This document shows positions 42,784 through 52,561 of a DNA stretch of 64,000 nt, in pieces. Each line of letters opens with the position of its first letter. Within the stretch, counting starts at the first letter, position 1. The notes beneath the pieces are model-generated. The model had not been told where the DNA came from. It made no database searches and saw nothing but the letters and a program-made list of their open reading frames with translations. Both the position numbers and the translations under genes were made by a program. Source of the stretch: UBA8389 sp942493385 (lineage in GTDB: Bacteria; Bacteroidota; Bacteroidia; Bacteroidales; UBA1402); contig OW818699.1 in assembly GCA_942493385.1 (NCBI GenBank), positions 2,294,001-2,358,000 of the forward strand, given 5' to 3'.

Positions 42784-43784
42784 TGCATAAAAATAGTTTC
42801 ATAATGAAAAAAATACTAGTAACCGGAGCCGATGGCTTTATTGGTTCTCACCTGACCGAAACCTTACTGGCAAAAGGCTACAAGGTTAAAGCCCTTTCAC
42901 AATATAATTCCTTTAATTTTTGGGGATGGTTGGAAGATATTCCTGCCAATAAGAATCTTGAGGTTATTTCTGGAGATATTCGAGATCCTTTTTTTTGTAA
43001 GGAAATTTCCAAAGATGTGGACCTGATATTTCATTTAGCAGCGTTGATTGCTATTCCATTTTCATATGTTGCCCCTGCAAGCTATATAGATACCAATATT
43101 TATGGAACATTGAATATTTGCCAGGCTGCAAAAGAAAATGGAAATATCCGCGTTATCCACACTTCAACATCTGAAGTTTATGGAACAGCGCAATATATTC
43201 CAATAGATGAAAAGCACCCTAAGCAACCGCAATCTCCCTATTCTGCATCAAAGATTGGTGCAGATGCATTGGCTATGAGTTTTTTCAATGCTTTCGATTT
43301 ACCCGTTACTATTGCACGTCCTTTCAATACTTATGGACCAAGGCAATCTGCAAGGGCTATTATTCCAACAATCATTTGTCAAATTGCTGACGGCATAAAA
43401 GAAATTAAATTGGGAGACCTTAGTCCTACTCGTGACTTCAATTTCGTTAAGGATACATGTAAAGGTTTTATCGCTTTGGCTGAAAATGATTCTACTATTG
43501 GTAAAGAAATTAATATTTGTTCTAATCGTGAAATCTCGATGAAAGATACACTTTACCTCATTAAAAATATTATGGAGTCTGATGTTCAATTTGTCACTGA
43601 AGAGCAACGTTTACGACCTAGCAAATCTGAAGTTTTTCGTTTATGGGGAGACAATACAATTATCAAACAATTGACTGGATTTGAAGCAGATTATACCATC
43701 AAACAAGGCTTAACAGAAACCTGCCAGTGGTTTCAAAATCCTGAGAATCTTAAGAAATATAAAGCCACTATTTATAACGTCTAA
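42783..43784 (+). CDS. legB: NAD-dependent 4,6-dehydratase, legionaminic pathway LegB type
   Basis: An extended SDR of 333 residues (or 326 from the ATG at 42804, which gives the typical MKKILVTGADGFIGSH start). It has TGADGFIGS, the active-site STSEVYG and PYSASK. In Campylobacter LegB acts on GDP-GlcNAc to give the 4-keto-6-deoxy sugar. The downstream ptmE (GDP-sugar synthase) supports that substrate here. The first ATG overlaps the wecB stop by one base. Confidence 0.85.
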   Translation: MHKNSFIMKKILVTGADGFIGSHLTETLLAKGYKVKALSQYNSFNFWGWLEDIPANKNLEVISGDIRDPFFCKEISKDVDLIFHLAALIAIPFSYVAPASYIDTNIYGTLNICQAAKENGNIRVIHTSTSEVYGTAQYIPIDEKHPKQPQSPYSASKIGADALAMSFFNAFDLPVTIARPFNTYGPRQSARAIIPTIICQIADGIKEIKLGDLSPTRDFNFVKDTCKGFIALAENDSTIGKEINICSNREISMKDTLYLIKNIMESDVQFVTEEQRLRPSKSEVFRLWGDNTIIKQLTGFEADYTIKQGLTETCQWFQNPENLKKYKATIYNV

Positions 43785-43787
43785 AGA

Positions 43788-44945
43788 ATGCAATCAAAAT
43801 ATCTTGACATTTTAAACTTTATTCGATGGAAATTCAACATTCCAACTGGTTTTATTCCTTTGCATGAACCACGATTTAATGGGAATGAAAAAAAATACCT
43901 CGCCGAATGTATTGACACAACTTTTGTTTCGAGTGTGGGGGAATTTGTCGGTAGATTTGAAGAAATGATCGCTGAATTTACAGGTGCCAAACATGCAATC
44001 GCAGCAGTTAATGGTACAGCAGCACTTCACATTTCATTGCTTTTAAGTGATGTTAAGCCAGAAGATGAGGTTATCACACAGGCATTAACATTTATAGCTA
44101 CTGCCAATGCAATTGCATATACAGGAGCAAAGCCAATATTTATTGATGTCGATAAGGAGACAATGGGATTATCACCAACAGCACTTGAAAATTTCTTATC
44201 AGAGAATACTCACCAAAAAAATGGATTTTGCATTAATAAAACTACTGGAAGAAGAATTAAGGCATGCGTACCTATGCATACATTTGGGCATCCATGCCGT
44301 ATTGATGAAATTATTGCCATTTGCAAAGTATACAATATTGATGTAGTTGAAGATGCTGCAGAATCACTTGGTTCATATTACAAAGGACAGCATACAGGAA
44401 CCTTTGGAAAATTTGGGACATTGAGTTTTAATGGAAATAAAACTATTACAACCGGCGGCGGTGGAATGATCTTAACCAACGATGATGAATTAGGTAAACT
44501 TGCAAAGCATATCACCACAACAGCCAAAGTTCCCCATCGTTGGGAATTTGTTCACGATATGACCGCCTACAATTACCGCTTAACCAATCTGGCTGCTGCT
44601 TTAGGCTGTGCTCAAATGGAACAATTACTAGGATTCCTTATACAAAAACGGAAATTAGCAGAAGCTTATTCAATATTTTTCAGACAGTTGGAAATTGAAT
44701 TCGTTACCGAGTCCAAAAACAGTTCGTCAAACTATTGGTTAAATACACTAATTTTGAGCGACAAAACCGAACAAAATAGTTTTCTGGAATTTATGAATAA
44801 CAATGATATAATGGTTCGCCCTGTCTGGCAATTAATGAACAGACTTGAAATGTATAAAGAATGCCAATGTGATTTACTCGAAAATACTGGATGGCTGGCT
44901 GACAGAGTCGTTAATATTCCAAGTAGTGTAATCTCAAATTTATGA
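43788..44945 (+). CDS. legC: PLP-dependent aminotransferase, LegC type
   Basis: Transfers an amino group to C4 of the LegB product. It is a 385-residue DegT/DnrJ/EryC1-family enzyme. The PLP lysine lies in FNGNKTITTGGGGM, and VNGTAALH and VEDAAESLGS mark the cofactor pocket. It starts 3 bp after legB and overlaps the acetyltransferase gene by 4 bp (ATGA). Confidence 0.9.
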   Translation: MQSKYLDILNFIRWKFNIPTGFIPLHEPRFNGNEKKYLAECIDTTFVSSVGEFVGRFEEMIAEFTGAKHAIAAVNGTAALHISLLLSDVKPEDEVITQALTFIATANAIAYTGAKPIFIDVDKETMGLSPTALENFLSENTHQKNGFCINKTTGRRIKACVPMHTFGHPCRIDEIIAICKVYNIDVVEDAAESLGSYYKGQHTGTFGKFGTLSFNGNKTITTGGGGMILTNDDELGKLAKHITTTAKVPHRWEFVHDMTAYNYRLTNLAAALGCAQMEQLLGFLIQKRKLAEAYSIFFRQLEIEFVTESKNSSSNYWLNTLILSDKTEQNSFLEFMNNNDIMVRPVWQLMNRLEMYKECQCDLLENTGWLADRVVNIPSSVISNL

Positions 44946-45574
44946 AACCAATAATTCTTGTTGGTGGTGGCGGACATTGTATCTCATGCATCGATGTCAT
45001 CGAAAAAACTGGTTTATATCAAATTATTGGTATACTTGACTTACCAGAAAAAGTTGGTCAAAAGATCTTAAACTACTCCATCATTGGTACTGATAATGAG
45101 TTAACACAATTCGTTCAAGTCTGTCCAGATTTTCTAATTACTGTCGGACAAATAAAATCATCCGCATTACGCGAAGAATTATTTAATAAGATTAAAAAGG
45201 CTGGAGGCAACTTGCCGGTGATTATTAGTTCGATTGCGCATGTAAGCAAATATGTTGAAATAGATGAGGGGTCAATAGTAATGCATCACGCATTAGTAAA
45301 CGCAGGTGCAATAATTGGAAAAGCGTGTATTATCAATACCAAATCACTAATAGAACACGAAACTGTTATTGGCGATTTTTGTCATGTATCAACTGCATCA
45401 GTCATTAATGGACAAACGATTATTGGTGATCGCTGTTTTGTTGGTAGCAACACCGTTATAGCAAACAATATGAATGTTATTGCAAAAACAATTATATCAG
45501 CTGGCTCTCTGGTTTTAAAAAATATTGAGGAGAGGGGTACTTATATTGGTAATCCTTTAAGTAAGATTAAATAA
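44942..45574 (+). CDS. legH: NeuD/LegH-type sugar O/N-acetyltransferase
   Basis: A 210-residue protein. The N-terminal Rossmann-like PglD_N domain (ILVGGGGHCISCIDVIE) is followed by a left-handed beta-helix of hexapeptide repeats (about 95-200; VMHHALVNAGAIIG, IINTKSLIEHETVIG) with the active-site His in the IEHE turn. It most likely N-acetylates the 4-amino group in the legionaminic pathway. It is translationally coupled to legC and 1 bp from legI. Confidence 0.87.
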   Translation: MKPIILVGGGGHCISCIDVIEKTGLYQIIGILDLPEKVGQKILNYSIIGTDNELTQFVQVCPDFLITVGQIKSSALREELFNKIKKAGGNLPVIISSIAHVSKYVEIDEGSIVMHHALVNAGAIIGKACIINTKSLIEHETVIGDFCHVSTASVINGQTIIGDRCFVGSNTVIANNMNVIAKTIISAGSLVLKNIEERGTYIGNPLSKIK

Positions 45575-45575
45575 G

Positions 45576-46583
45576 ATGCACACAATCATTATAGCAGAAG
45601 CAGGTGTTAATCACAATGGAGACTACGAATTAGCTAGAAAGTTAGTATCAGTTGCAGCAGATGCTGGTGCAGACTTTGTTAAGTTCCAGACTTTTAAAGC
45701 AGATAAAATCGTGATAGAGTCAGCAAAGAAAGCCGTTTACCAGGAACGTAATACAAACAATGGCGATGATTCCCAATATGCTATGTTAAAACAATTGGAA
45801 ATGCCTGAAGAATGGTATCCTAAACTAATCAAATTTGCCCAAGAACAGGGAATCCAATTTTTATCTACTGGGTTTGATATTGAAAGCATTGATTTTCTGG
45901 AGAAGTTAGGGTCACCTTTATTTAAAATCCCTTCTGGTGAAATAACTAATAAGCCCTTTTTACAGCACATCGGTGGAAAAGGGAAACCAGTAATCCTTTC
46001 GACAGGAATGGCCAATATGGAAGAGATAAAAGCTGCATTGGAAATTTTGAAAAATAACAATTTATTGGAAGAAAATATTACAGTTTTGCACTGCAACACG
46101 GAATATCCAACGCCAATGGAAGATGTCAATTTAAATGCCATGTTGCAGATGAAAGAGGAATTAGGTCTAAAAGTTGGTTATTCCGATCATACTAATGGCA
46201 TTGAGGTTCCAATTGCTGCTGTTGCTTTGGGGGCAACTGTTATTGAAAAGCATTTCACTCTTGATAGAGATTTACCAGGTCCCGATCATAGAGCCTCGTT
46301 AGAACCTGATGAACTAAAAGCAATGGTTCATGCTATACGTAATATTGAAAAGGCAATATCAGGATCTGGTATGAAAAGACCAAGTCCAAGTGAAAAAAAG
46401 AATATCTTTGTGGCTCGAAAAAGTATTGTTGCCTCTCGTACAATCCTTCAAGGTGAACTATTTACTTCGGACAACTTAACTGTGAAACGTCCAGGAAACG
46501 GAATAAGTCCTATGTTATGGGATGAAGTGATTGGTAAAAGAGCCATCAGAGATTTTGATGCTGATGTTTTAATTGAAATTTGA
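45576..46583 (+). CDS. legI: N,N'-diacetyllegionaminic acid synthase (NeuB family)
   Basis: Condenses 2,4-diacetamido-2,4,6-trideoxymannose with PEP to form legionaminic acid. The 335-residue protein has a TIM-barrel starting IIAEAGVNHNGDYELARKLV, with KFQTFKADKIV, GYSDHTNG and EKHFTLDRDLPGPDH. A C-terminal SAF (antifreeze-like) domain follows (about 275-335, RKSIVASRTILQGE). Neighbours favour legionaminate over sialate. Confidence 0.93.
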   Translation: MHTIIIAEAGVNHNGDYELARKLVSVAADAGADFVKFQTFKADKIVIESAKKAVYQERNTNNGDDSQYAMLKQLEMPEEWYPKLIKFAQEQGIQFLSTGFDIESIDFLEKLGSPLFKIPSGEITNKPFLQHIGGKGKPVILSTGMANMEEIKAALEILKNNNLLEENITVLHCNTEYPTPMEDVNLNAMLQMKEELGLKVGYSDHTNGIEVPIAAVALGATVIEKHFTLDRDLPGPDHRASLEPDELKAMVHAIRNIEKAISGSGMKRPSPSEKKNIFVARKSIVASRTILQGELFTSDNLTVKRPGNGISPMLWDEVIGKRAIRDFDADVLIEI

Positions 46584-46598
46584 AAATTTTTACCAAAG

Positions 46599-47711
46599 GT
46601 GAAAAGAATAGCCATTTTAACAAGTTCTCGTGCTGATTACGGTATATATCTTCCGCTTTTGAAAGCAATGGAAAAGGATATATATTTCGAAGTGCATATA
46701 ATTTCATTTGGAACTCATCTCTCCCCATTTCATGGTAATACAATCGATCAAATTCGGAACGATGGATTTGAGCCATCTTTTCAAATAGAATCAATGCTTG
46801 CCGGAGACTCTCCCAATGCAGTTGCAACATCAATGGCTTTGACATCCTTAAAATTTGCCGACTTTTGGAAGAATCATAAAACTGACTTTGACCTTGTTTT
46901 CTGCTTAGGCGATCGCTATGAAATGTTTGCTGCTGTAACTGCAGGGATTCCTTTCAATATCCAATTTGCCCATCTTCACGGTGGTGAGAAAACATTAGGT
47001 GCCTTCGACAATATTTTCAGACATTCTATCACATTAGTTAGTAAATTTCATTTCGTATCCTGTAAGGAACACGGAGATAGGGTGTCTGAATTAACCGAAC
47101 TAAAAGAAAATATATTTGACGTTGGAGCTTTGAGTCTCGACAACATAAAGACTTTACCCCTGCTATCAAAAGATGATTTCTTAGATAGTTTTGGGATCGA
47201 TCTGAATCTACAAACAATTCTTGTTACCGTTCATCCAGAAACACTAACTCCTGAAATGAACGTTACATATGTTGAAGAGTTATCTGTTACATTATTAGAG
47301 TTACAAAAATATCAGGTTATCATCACCCTACCAAATGCAGATACCAATGGAACTTTAGTTCGTGGAAGATTACTTCAATTACCAGATCAATCCGGTAATA
47401 GAATATATTGTTTTGAAAATCTTGGACCTAAAGGTTATTTAACTGCTATGAAATATTGCTCATTCCTTTTAGGAAATACTTCAAGTGGAATTATTGAAGC
47501 AGCATCATTCGGGAAATATGTCATAAATTTGGGCAATCGACAAGAAGGAAGAAAACAAAGTCAGAACATTTTAAATGTACCTTTCAATAAAACCATGATC
47601 TTAAAATCAGTTGCAGAAATTGAAAATAAGCCAATATATACGGGTGGTAATATTTATTTCAAAGGAAATGCAGCACAAAGTATTTGTTCGATTCTTAAAA
47701 GAATATTATGA
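46599..47711 (+). CDS. legG: Hydrolysing nucleotide-sugar 2-epimerase (NeuC/LegG type)
   Basis: Releases the nucleotide and epimerises at C2 to give 2,4-diacetamido-2,4,6-trideoxymannose. It is a 370-residue GT-B-like protein with SSRADYGIYLPLL, GDRYEMFAA, HLHGGE and GNTSSGIIEAASFG. Translation begins at GTG 46599, as the family N-terminus (KRIAILTSSRADYG) shows. It overlaps ptmE by 4 bp (ATGA). Confidence 0.9.
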   Translation: MKRIAILTSSRADYGIYLPLLKAMEKDIYFEVHIISFGTHLSPFHGNTIDQIRNDGFEPSFQIESMLAGDSPNAVATSMALTSLKFADFWKNHKTDFDLVFCLGDRYEMFAAVTAGIPFNIQFAHLHGGEKTLGAFDNIFRHSITLVSKFHFVSCKEHGDRVSELTELKENIFDVGALSLDNIKTLPLLSKDDFLDSFGIDLNLQTILVTVHPETLTPEMNVTYVEELSVTLLELQKYQVIITLPNADTNGTLVRGRLLQLPDQSGNRIYCFENLGPKGYLTAMKYCSFLLGNTSSGIIEAASFGKYVINLGNRQEGRKQSQNILNVPFNKTMILKSVAEIENKPIYTGGNIYFKGNAAQSICSILKRIL

Positions 47712-48754
47712 AGAATTTCTCAGAATATACTATAGACCAAGATGCTGGTTGTTTGGAAGCACTAAGGAAACTAGATTCCAAAAAATCAAATCAGACACTT
47801 TTTGTACTTGACAAAGAAGATCGCTTAGTCGGAACCGTCACCGATGGTGATTTCCGTCGCGGTTTACTCAAAGGATTAAATCTTGATAGTCCTATAAAGC
47901 TGTTCGCATATACCAACTTCAGTTTTATCAATGGAGAAATTGACGTTTTAACTATTCGAAGATTAAAAAAAGAAGGTAAAATGGTTTTTCCAAAATTGAA
48001 TAATACTGGCCAAATTGAAAAGGTTTATGACCTTTCAAAGTTAAAATCAATTCTACCTTTACATGCATTGATTATGGCCGGAGGTCGTGGTGAACGTTTA
48101 CGGCCATTAACCGACCAAACACCCAAACCAATGCTTCCGCTTGGAGACAAACCTATTATCGAACACAACATTGATAGGCTAATTTCCTTTGGTATCGAAA
48201 CAATAACCATCTCTGTTCGTTATCGTGCTGACCAAATTATCAGTTATTTTGGTGATGGCTCATCTAAGGGGATTTCAATAAATTACATTATTGAAGAAGA
48301 TCCTCTAGGAACGATAGGTTGTGCAGCACAAATCGAAAACCTAAACCACAAAGCAATTTTGGTATTGAATTCAGATATTTTTACCAACCTCGATTTTGAA
48401 GATTTCTTTCTGGACTTTGAAAAAGAAAATGCAGATATGGCAGTTGCTTCTATACCTTATTCCGTCGATATTCCTTATGCCATTATGGAGCTAAACGACA
48501 ACAACATTACCAGTTTTAAAGAAAAGCCTAAAAACACTTATTATGCCAATGCGGGTATTTACCTGATTAAAAAAGAAAGCTTGGCACACATACCAAAAAA
48601 TACTTTGTTTAATGCTACTGACTTAATGGATTGTATCATGGCAAGTCATGGCAAGTTGATTCACAGCCCGATAACCGGTTATTGGATTGACATTGGTAAA
48701 CACGATGATTACAATAAAGCAAAAGAAATTATTCGTCACATAAAACAACAATGA
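47708..48754 (+). CDS. ptmE: CBS-domain sugar-1-phosphate nucleotidyltransferase (PtmE, GDP-glucosamine synthesis)
   Basis: A 348-residue protein with two CBS motifs (about 1-115; FVLDKEDRLVGTVTDGDFRRGLL) followed by an NTP-transferase domain (about 118-345) that starts IMAGGRGERLRPLTDQTPKPMLPLGDKP. In Campylobacter PtmE makes GDP-GlcN from GlcN-1-P, which commits hexosamine to legionaminic acid. Its presence indicates the GDP route. It overlaps both neighbours by 4 bp. Confidence 0.9.
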   Translation: MKNFSEYTIDQDAGCLEALRKLDSKKSNQTLFVLDKEDRLVGTVTDGDFRRGLLKGLNLDSPIKLFAYTNFSFINGEIDVLTIRRLKKEGKMVFPKLNNTGQIEKVYDLSKLKSILPLHALIMAGGRGERLRPLTDQTPKPMLPLGDKPIIEHNIDRLISFGIETITISVRYRADQIISYFGDGSSKGISINYIIEEDPLGTIGCAAQIENLNHKAILVLNSDIFTNLDFEDFFLDFEKENADMAVASIPYSVDIPYAIMELNDNNITSFKEKPKNTYYANAGIYLIKKESLAHIPKNTLFNATDLMDCIMASHGKLIHSPITGYWIDIGKHDDYNKAKEIIRHIKQQ

Positions 48755-49473
48755 ACATACTTATTACAATATGTGCCCGGGGAGGTTCAAAAGGTATTCC
48801 CGGGAAAAACATAAAATTCCTCAATGGCAGACCATTGATCGATTATACGATTCAGGTTGCCAAACAATTTCAGCAGAAATTTAATCATGTAGCCATTGAA
48901 TTATCAACAGATTCTGAAGAAATAATAAATGTTGCTGAAGGTTGTGGGTTAAAATCAGATTATCTCCGGCCTGACTATCTTGCCGGAGATGATGTAGGAA
49001 AAATTGATACCATAAAGGATGTATTAATATGGAAGGAAAAAACAGTTCATTGCCATTATGATTATATTCTAGACATGGATGTTACTTCTCCCTTAAGAAA
49101 TCTGCAGGACTTAACCGAAGCATTCGAAATCATACAAAAAAATTATGCAGCAATCAATCTTTTCTCCGTGAGTCCGGCCAGTAGAAGTCCCTATTTTAAC
49201 ATGGTTGAACAAAAAGAGAATGGTTTCTTTGCCCAGATTAAACAACCGGAAAATTTGGTTTTAACCCGTCAATCTGCTCCTAAAGTGTATGATATGAATG
49301 CTTCCTTTTATTTCTATAAAAGAGCATACTTTAATTTGGGATACAATGGAGCTATTACCGACAAATCAATCATCTATATAGTTCCACATACCTGCTTTGA
49401 TCTGGATCGCTCCATCGATTTTGAGATCCTATCCTATCTGATGGGAAACAATAAACTGGATTTCGTATTATGA
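48751..49473 (+). CDS. legF: CMP-legionaminic acid synthetase (NeuA family)
   Basis: Activates legionaminic acid with CTP. The 240-residue protein has the CMP-NulO synthetase signature at the N-terminus (ICARGGSKGIPGKNIKFLNGRPLIDYTI), DMDVTSPLRNLQDL for metal binding, and a C-terminal DLDRSIDFE. It overlaps ptmE and ptmF by 4 bp each. Confidence 0.92.
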   Translation: MNILITICARGGSKGIPGKNIKFLNGRPLIDYTIQVAKQFQQKFNHVAIELSTDSEEIINVAEGCGLKSDYLRPDYLAGDDVGKIDTIKDVLIWKEKTVHCHYDYILDMDVTSPLRNLQDLTEAFEIIQKNYAAINLFSVSPASRSPYFNMVEQKENGFFAQIKQPENLVLTRQSAPKVYDMNASFYFYKRAYFNLGYNGAITDKSIIYIVPHTCFDLDRSIDFEILSYLMGNNKLDFVL

Positions 49474-50387
49474 AAATATTGATTGTAGGACTCGGTTCCA
49501 TAGGGAGGAAGCATGTTATTGCAATCAAATCAATTCAACCTGATGCAGAAATCTATGCGCTACGTTCAGAAAAAAATACTATCCCTCATCCAGGTGTAAC
49601 CAACATTTACAACCTTGACGAGATTGAATCAATGGTAATTGATTTTGCAATAATTGCCAATCCGACTTCGGAACATAAAAGTACCATCGCTCAACTAATA
49701 CCATTCGGCTTTCCATTGTTTATTGAAAAACCGGTATCTTCTTCTTTAGATATTGAAGACCTGGTTAATATGGTAGAAAACAAAGGAATCAGTACTTATG
49801 TTGCCTGTAATTTGCGTTTTTTGGATTGCATCAGATTCGTTAAAGACAAATTATCTCAATCGAAAAGCCAAAAACTGAATGAGGTTAATGTTTATTGTGG
49901 TTCGTTTTTACCCGGCTGGAGACCAAACACTGATTTCAGAAAAACTTATTCAGCTATTGCCGAACTGGGAGGCGGTATACACATTGACTTAATTCACGAA
50001 TTGGATTATCTCTATTGGTTATTTGGATTACCGAAATACGTAAACCGTTTATTCAGAAGTCAATCATCATTAGCAATAACTTCATTCGATTATGCGAATT
50101 ATGTTTTGGATTATAATGGGTTCTGCGCCAGTGTAGTATTAAATTATTACCGGAGAGATTCGAGACGCACTTTAGAACTTGTTTTTGAAGATGAAACGTG
50201 GAATATTGATCTGTTAAAGAATCAAATCACCTGCAACAATCAACTACTCTTTTCATCCGGACAACGAATAGCAGACACCTATCAAACACAAATGGAATAT
50301 TATATTGATTGTTTGAATAAACAAACCGATACTTTTGACACCATTTCAGATGCTTACACTGTACTCAAAATATGCTTGGCCCAATGA
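49470..50387 (+). CDS. ptmF: Gfo/Idh/MocA oxidoreductase, PtmF-like
   Basis: A 305-residue NAD(P)-dependent oxidoreductase with IVGLGSIGRKH and the catalytic EKPVSS, and a C-terminal GGGIHIDLIHELDYLYWL. PtmF-type proteins accompany PtmA and PtmE in legionaminate loci. Their exact step, thought to concern hexosamine precursor supply, is not settled. It is coupled to both neighbours. Confidence 0.82.
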   Translation: MKILIVGLGSIGRKHVIAIKSIQPDAEIYALRSEKNTIPHPGVTNIYNLDEIESMVIDFAIIANPTSEHKSTIAQLIPFGFPLFIEKPVSSSLDIEDLVNMVENKGISTYVACNLRFLDCIRFVKDKLSQSKSQKLNEVNVYCGSFLPGWRPNTDFRKTYSAIAELGGGIHIDLIHELDYLYWLFGLPKYVNRLFRSQSSLAITSFDYANYVLDYNGFCASVVLNYYRRDSRRTLELVFEDETWNIDLLKNQITCNNQLLFSSGQRIADTYQTQMEYYIDCLNKQTDTFDTISDAYTVLKICLAQ

Positions 50388-51121
50388 TATTGAAAGATAA
50401 AATTATAATCGTTACAGGTGGTTCCGGATTAATCGGGAAAGAATTGGTCGCGGACATCAATGGCAAAGGCGGCAAAGCAATTAATGCCGATATTGGAGTA
50501 GAAACCAATCTGCAACTGGGAACTATCCGGATGGACATCACCAGTGATCAATCCATTCAAACTGGGATAAATCTAATTGTTGAAGAATTTGGAAGAATCG
50601 ATGGATTGGTAAATAATGCGTACCCACGAACCAAAGATTGGGGAACCAAATTCGAAGATATTGATCCGGAATCATGGCGTGCAAATATTGATATGCAATT
50701 GAACAGTTATTTTGTTTGTTGCCAAAAGGTGCTGCAAATTATGGCCGCTCAAAATAGTGGATCAATAGTAAATATAGCTTCCATTTATGGTTTGGTTGGC
50801 AACGACTTTACGCTCTATGAGGAATACGCTGGAACTTCTCCGGCAGCCTATTCTGCAATAAAAGGTGGATTAATTAATTTTACTCGTTATCTGGCATCCT
50901 ATTATGGTCGTAAGGGAATTCGGGTAAATTGTGTATCTCCAGGCGGTATTTTTGATCATCAACATCGCTCATTCATTTCACGATATGAAGCTAAAGTACC
51001 AATGGGGAGATTGGGGAATCCGGATGATATTGCTCCAGCTGTATCCTTTTTACTCTCTGATGAAGCAAAATATATAACTGGTCAAAATTTAATTGTTGAT
51101 GGAGGTTGGACAACAATATGA
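50384..51121 (+). CDS. ptmA: Short-chain dehydrogenase, PtmA-like
   Basis: A 245-residue classical SDR with TGGSGLIG, NNAYPRTKDWG, catalytic Ser-Tyr-Lys in IASIYGLVG then YSAIKGGL, and C-terminal GQNLIVDGGWT. The ATG at 50384 overlaps the ptmF stop as ATGA, like the other junctions in this operon, and is preferred over 50372. It closes the run of overlapping legionaminate genes; a gap of 130 bp follows. Confidence 0.85.
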   Translation: MILKDKIIIVTGGSGLIGKELVADINGKGGKAINADIGVETNLQLGTIRMDITSDQSIQTGINLIVEEFGRIDGLVNNAYPRTKDWGTKFEDIDPESWRANIDMQLNSYFVCCQKVLQIMAAQNSGSIVNIASIYGLVGNDFTLYEEYAGTSPAAYSAIKGGLINFTRYLASYYGRKGIRVNCVSPGGIFDHQHRSFISRYEAKVPMGRLGNPDDIAPAVSFLLSDEAKYITGQNLIVDGGWTTI

Positions 51122-51251
51122 AAACAATTATATTCTTCTTAACGTTGAAAAGTTATCAAATATTTACTCGGATTATTAAAGTTGATAATTTATAATGCAA
51201 AGTAGATTTAACATTCCCATCATTGTGAAGATGGTTTTATAGATAAAATAT

Positions 51252-52169
51252 ATGAAAGCATTTATTTTTCCTGGACAAGGAGTTCAAAGAGAATGAATGG
51301 GAAGAGAATTGTACAATAATTTCCCAATAGCCAGAGATTATTTTGAAACCGCTAACGATTTATTGGGACGGCGCATTACCGATGTGATGTTTAACGGTTC
51401 AGAATTAGAACTGATGGAAACAAAAAATACACAACCTGCAGTTTTCCTTTATTGTACTATTTTAGCCTTAACTCAGAAAGATATTATCCCAGATATTGTT
51501 GCAGGTCATTCGCTGGGTGAATTCAGCGCTTTGGTTGTAAACAAAACATTATCATTTGAAGATGGCCTTAATTTAGTTCTAAATCGGGCACTTATCGCTC
51601 AAAAAGTTTGCGAAAAATATGAAACTGCTATGGGTGCTATTATTGGTTTAACTGATGAGTATATAGAAAAAAGAATAAAAGAGATATATGAAAAATCTGG
51701 TGAACCTATCTATTTTGCAAATTATAATGGGCCAGGCCAGTTAGTAATTACAGGTTCTAAAATGGGAATCAGATTGGCTTGTAAAGCCTTCAAAGCAGAA
51801 GGAACCAAGAAAGCAGTTCCATTAAGTATTAGTGGTGCGTTTCATTCGCCATTTATGGAAGAAGCAAAAATTGAATTAGGTTCTATTATTAATAACACAA
51901 AATTTAATTTGCCAATTTGCCCAATATATCAATGTGTAGATGGTAAATCGCACACTAGTATTGATGAGATTAAAAGTAATTAAATTCAACACATTACACA
52001 TCCTGTTTTGTGGACAAGTATGGTGAACAACATGGAACAGTTTGGTGTTAAAGAGTATTACGAATTAGGGCCCGACGATACTTTACAAAAGATAGTTGCA
52101 AGGATGTGTCCGGAAAAGAAAGTAGTTTCAATTCAAGAAGTTAATACTTATCAAAGCATAATTATTTAA
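51252..52169 (+). pseudogene. fabD-like malonyl-ACP transacylase with two in-frame stop codons
   Basis: Read in one frame, 305 residues align along a full FabD: MKAFIFPGQGVQ, GHSLGEFSALV (the GHSLG nucleophile motif), NYNGPGQLVITG, SGAFHSPFM, and the C-terminal ITHPVLWTSMV and GPDDTLQKI. TGA at 51294 stands where Gly is expected before MGRELY, and TAA at 51981 stands where Leu is likely. Both are single-base changes. An internal ATG at 51297 could give only an inactive fragment lacking the GQG loop. It precedes an intact acyl carrier protein gene. Confidence 0.85.
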
Positions 52170-52180
52170 ATTATTAAAAT

Positions 52181-52414
52181 ATGGAATTGAACAAATTTAT
52201 TATTTTTTTTTCAGAACAATTTGACAACACCCCAAGTGATTTATTTACACCAAATACTCCTTATAAAGGGTTGGATGAATGGGGTTCTTTAACTGCATTA
52301 TCAATTATGGCCATGGTTGATGAAGAGCTTGAAATTAGAATTACCGGAGCAGATATTCGGAGTAGCGAAACTATTGAAGATTTATATAACCTCATAATCA
52401 GCAAAAAATCATGA
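52181..52414 (+). CDS. Acyl carrier protein
   Basis: A 77-residue ACP. The 4'-phosphopantetheine attachment Ser is in LDEWGSLTALSIMAMVDEEL (about residue 36). It is a specialised ACP, with WGS in place of the fatty-acid-synthase DSL, as in biosynthetic loci that carry a dedicated acyl chain. It overlaps the next start by 4 bp (ATGA). Its fabD-like and reductase neighbours are broken, so it may be an orphan. Confidence 0.82.
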   Translation: MELNKFIIFFSEQFDNTPSDLFTPNTPYKGLDEWGSLTALSIMAMVDEELEIRITGADIRSSETIEDLYNLIISKKS

Positions 52415-52548
52415 ATACATCACCTTTTTCTCTTGAGAATAAAACAATATTTGTAACAGGAGCATCTTCTGGGTTGGGTGCAAGTTCCGCAATAGAGTGC
52501 TCAAAAATGGGTGCTAATTTGATTATTTCCGGAAAAAACAAAATCTAA
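52411..52548 (+). pseudogene. Truncated 3-oxoacyl-ACP reductase-like SDR
   Basis: 45 codons from the ATG overlapping the ACP stop. KTIFVTGASSGLGASSAI is the SDR nucleotide loop and CSKMGANLIISGKN the second strand. The frame then stops, with the catalytic Ser-Tyr-Lys region absent, and unrelated sequence follows at once, which points to a deletion. Confidence 0.75.
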
Positions 52549-52561
52549 GTATGGTAATAAG

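Noticed and set aside
51294..51296. TGA in the fabD-like gene considered as selenocysteine or recoding
   Set aside because: Gly is expected at this position, there is no adjacent SECIS-like hairpin seen, and a second stop (TAA) occurs downstream; decay is simpler.
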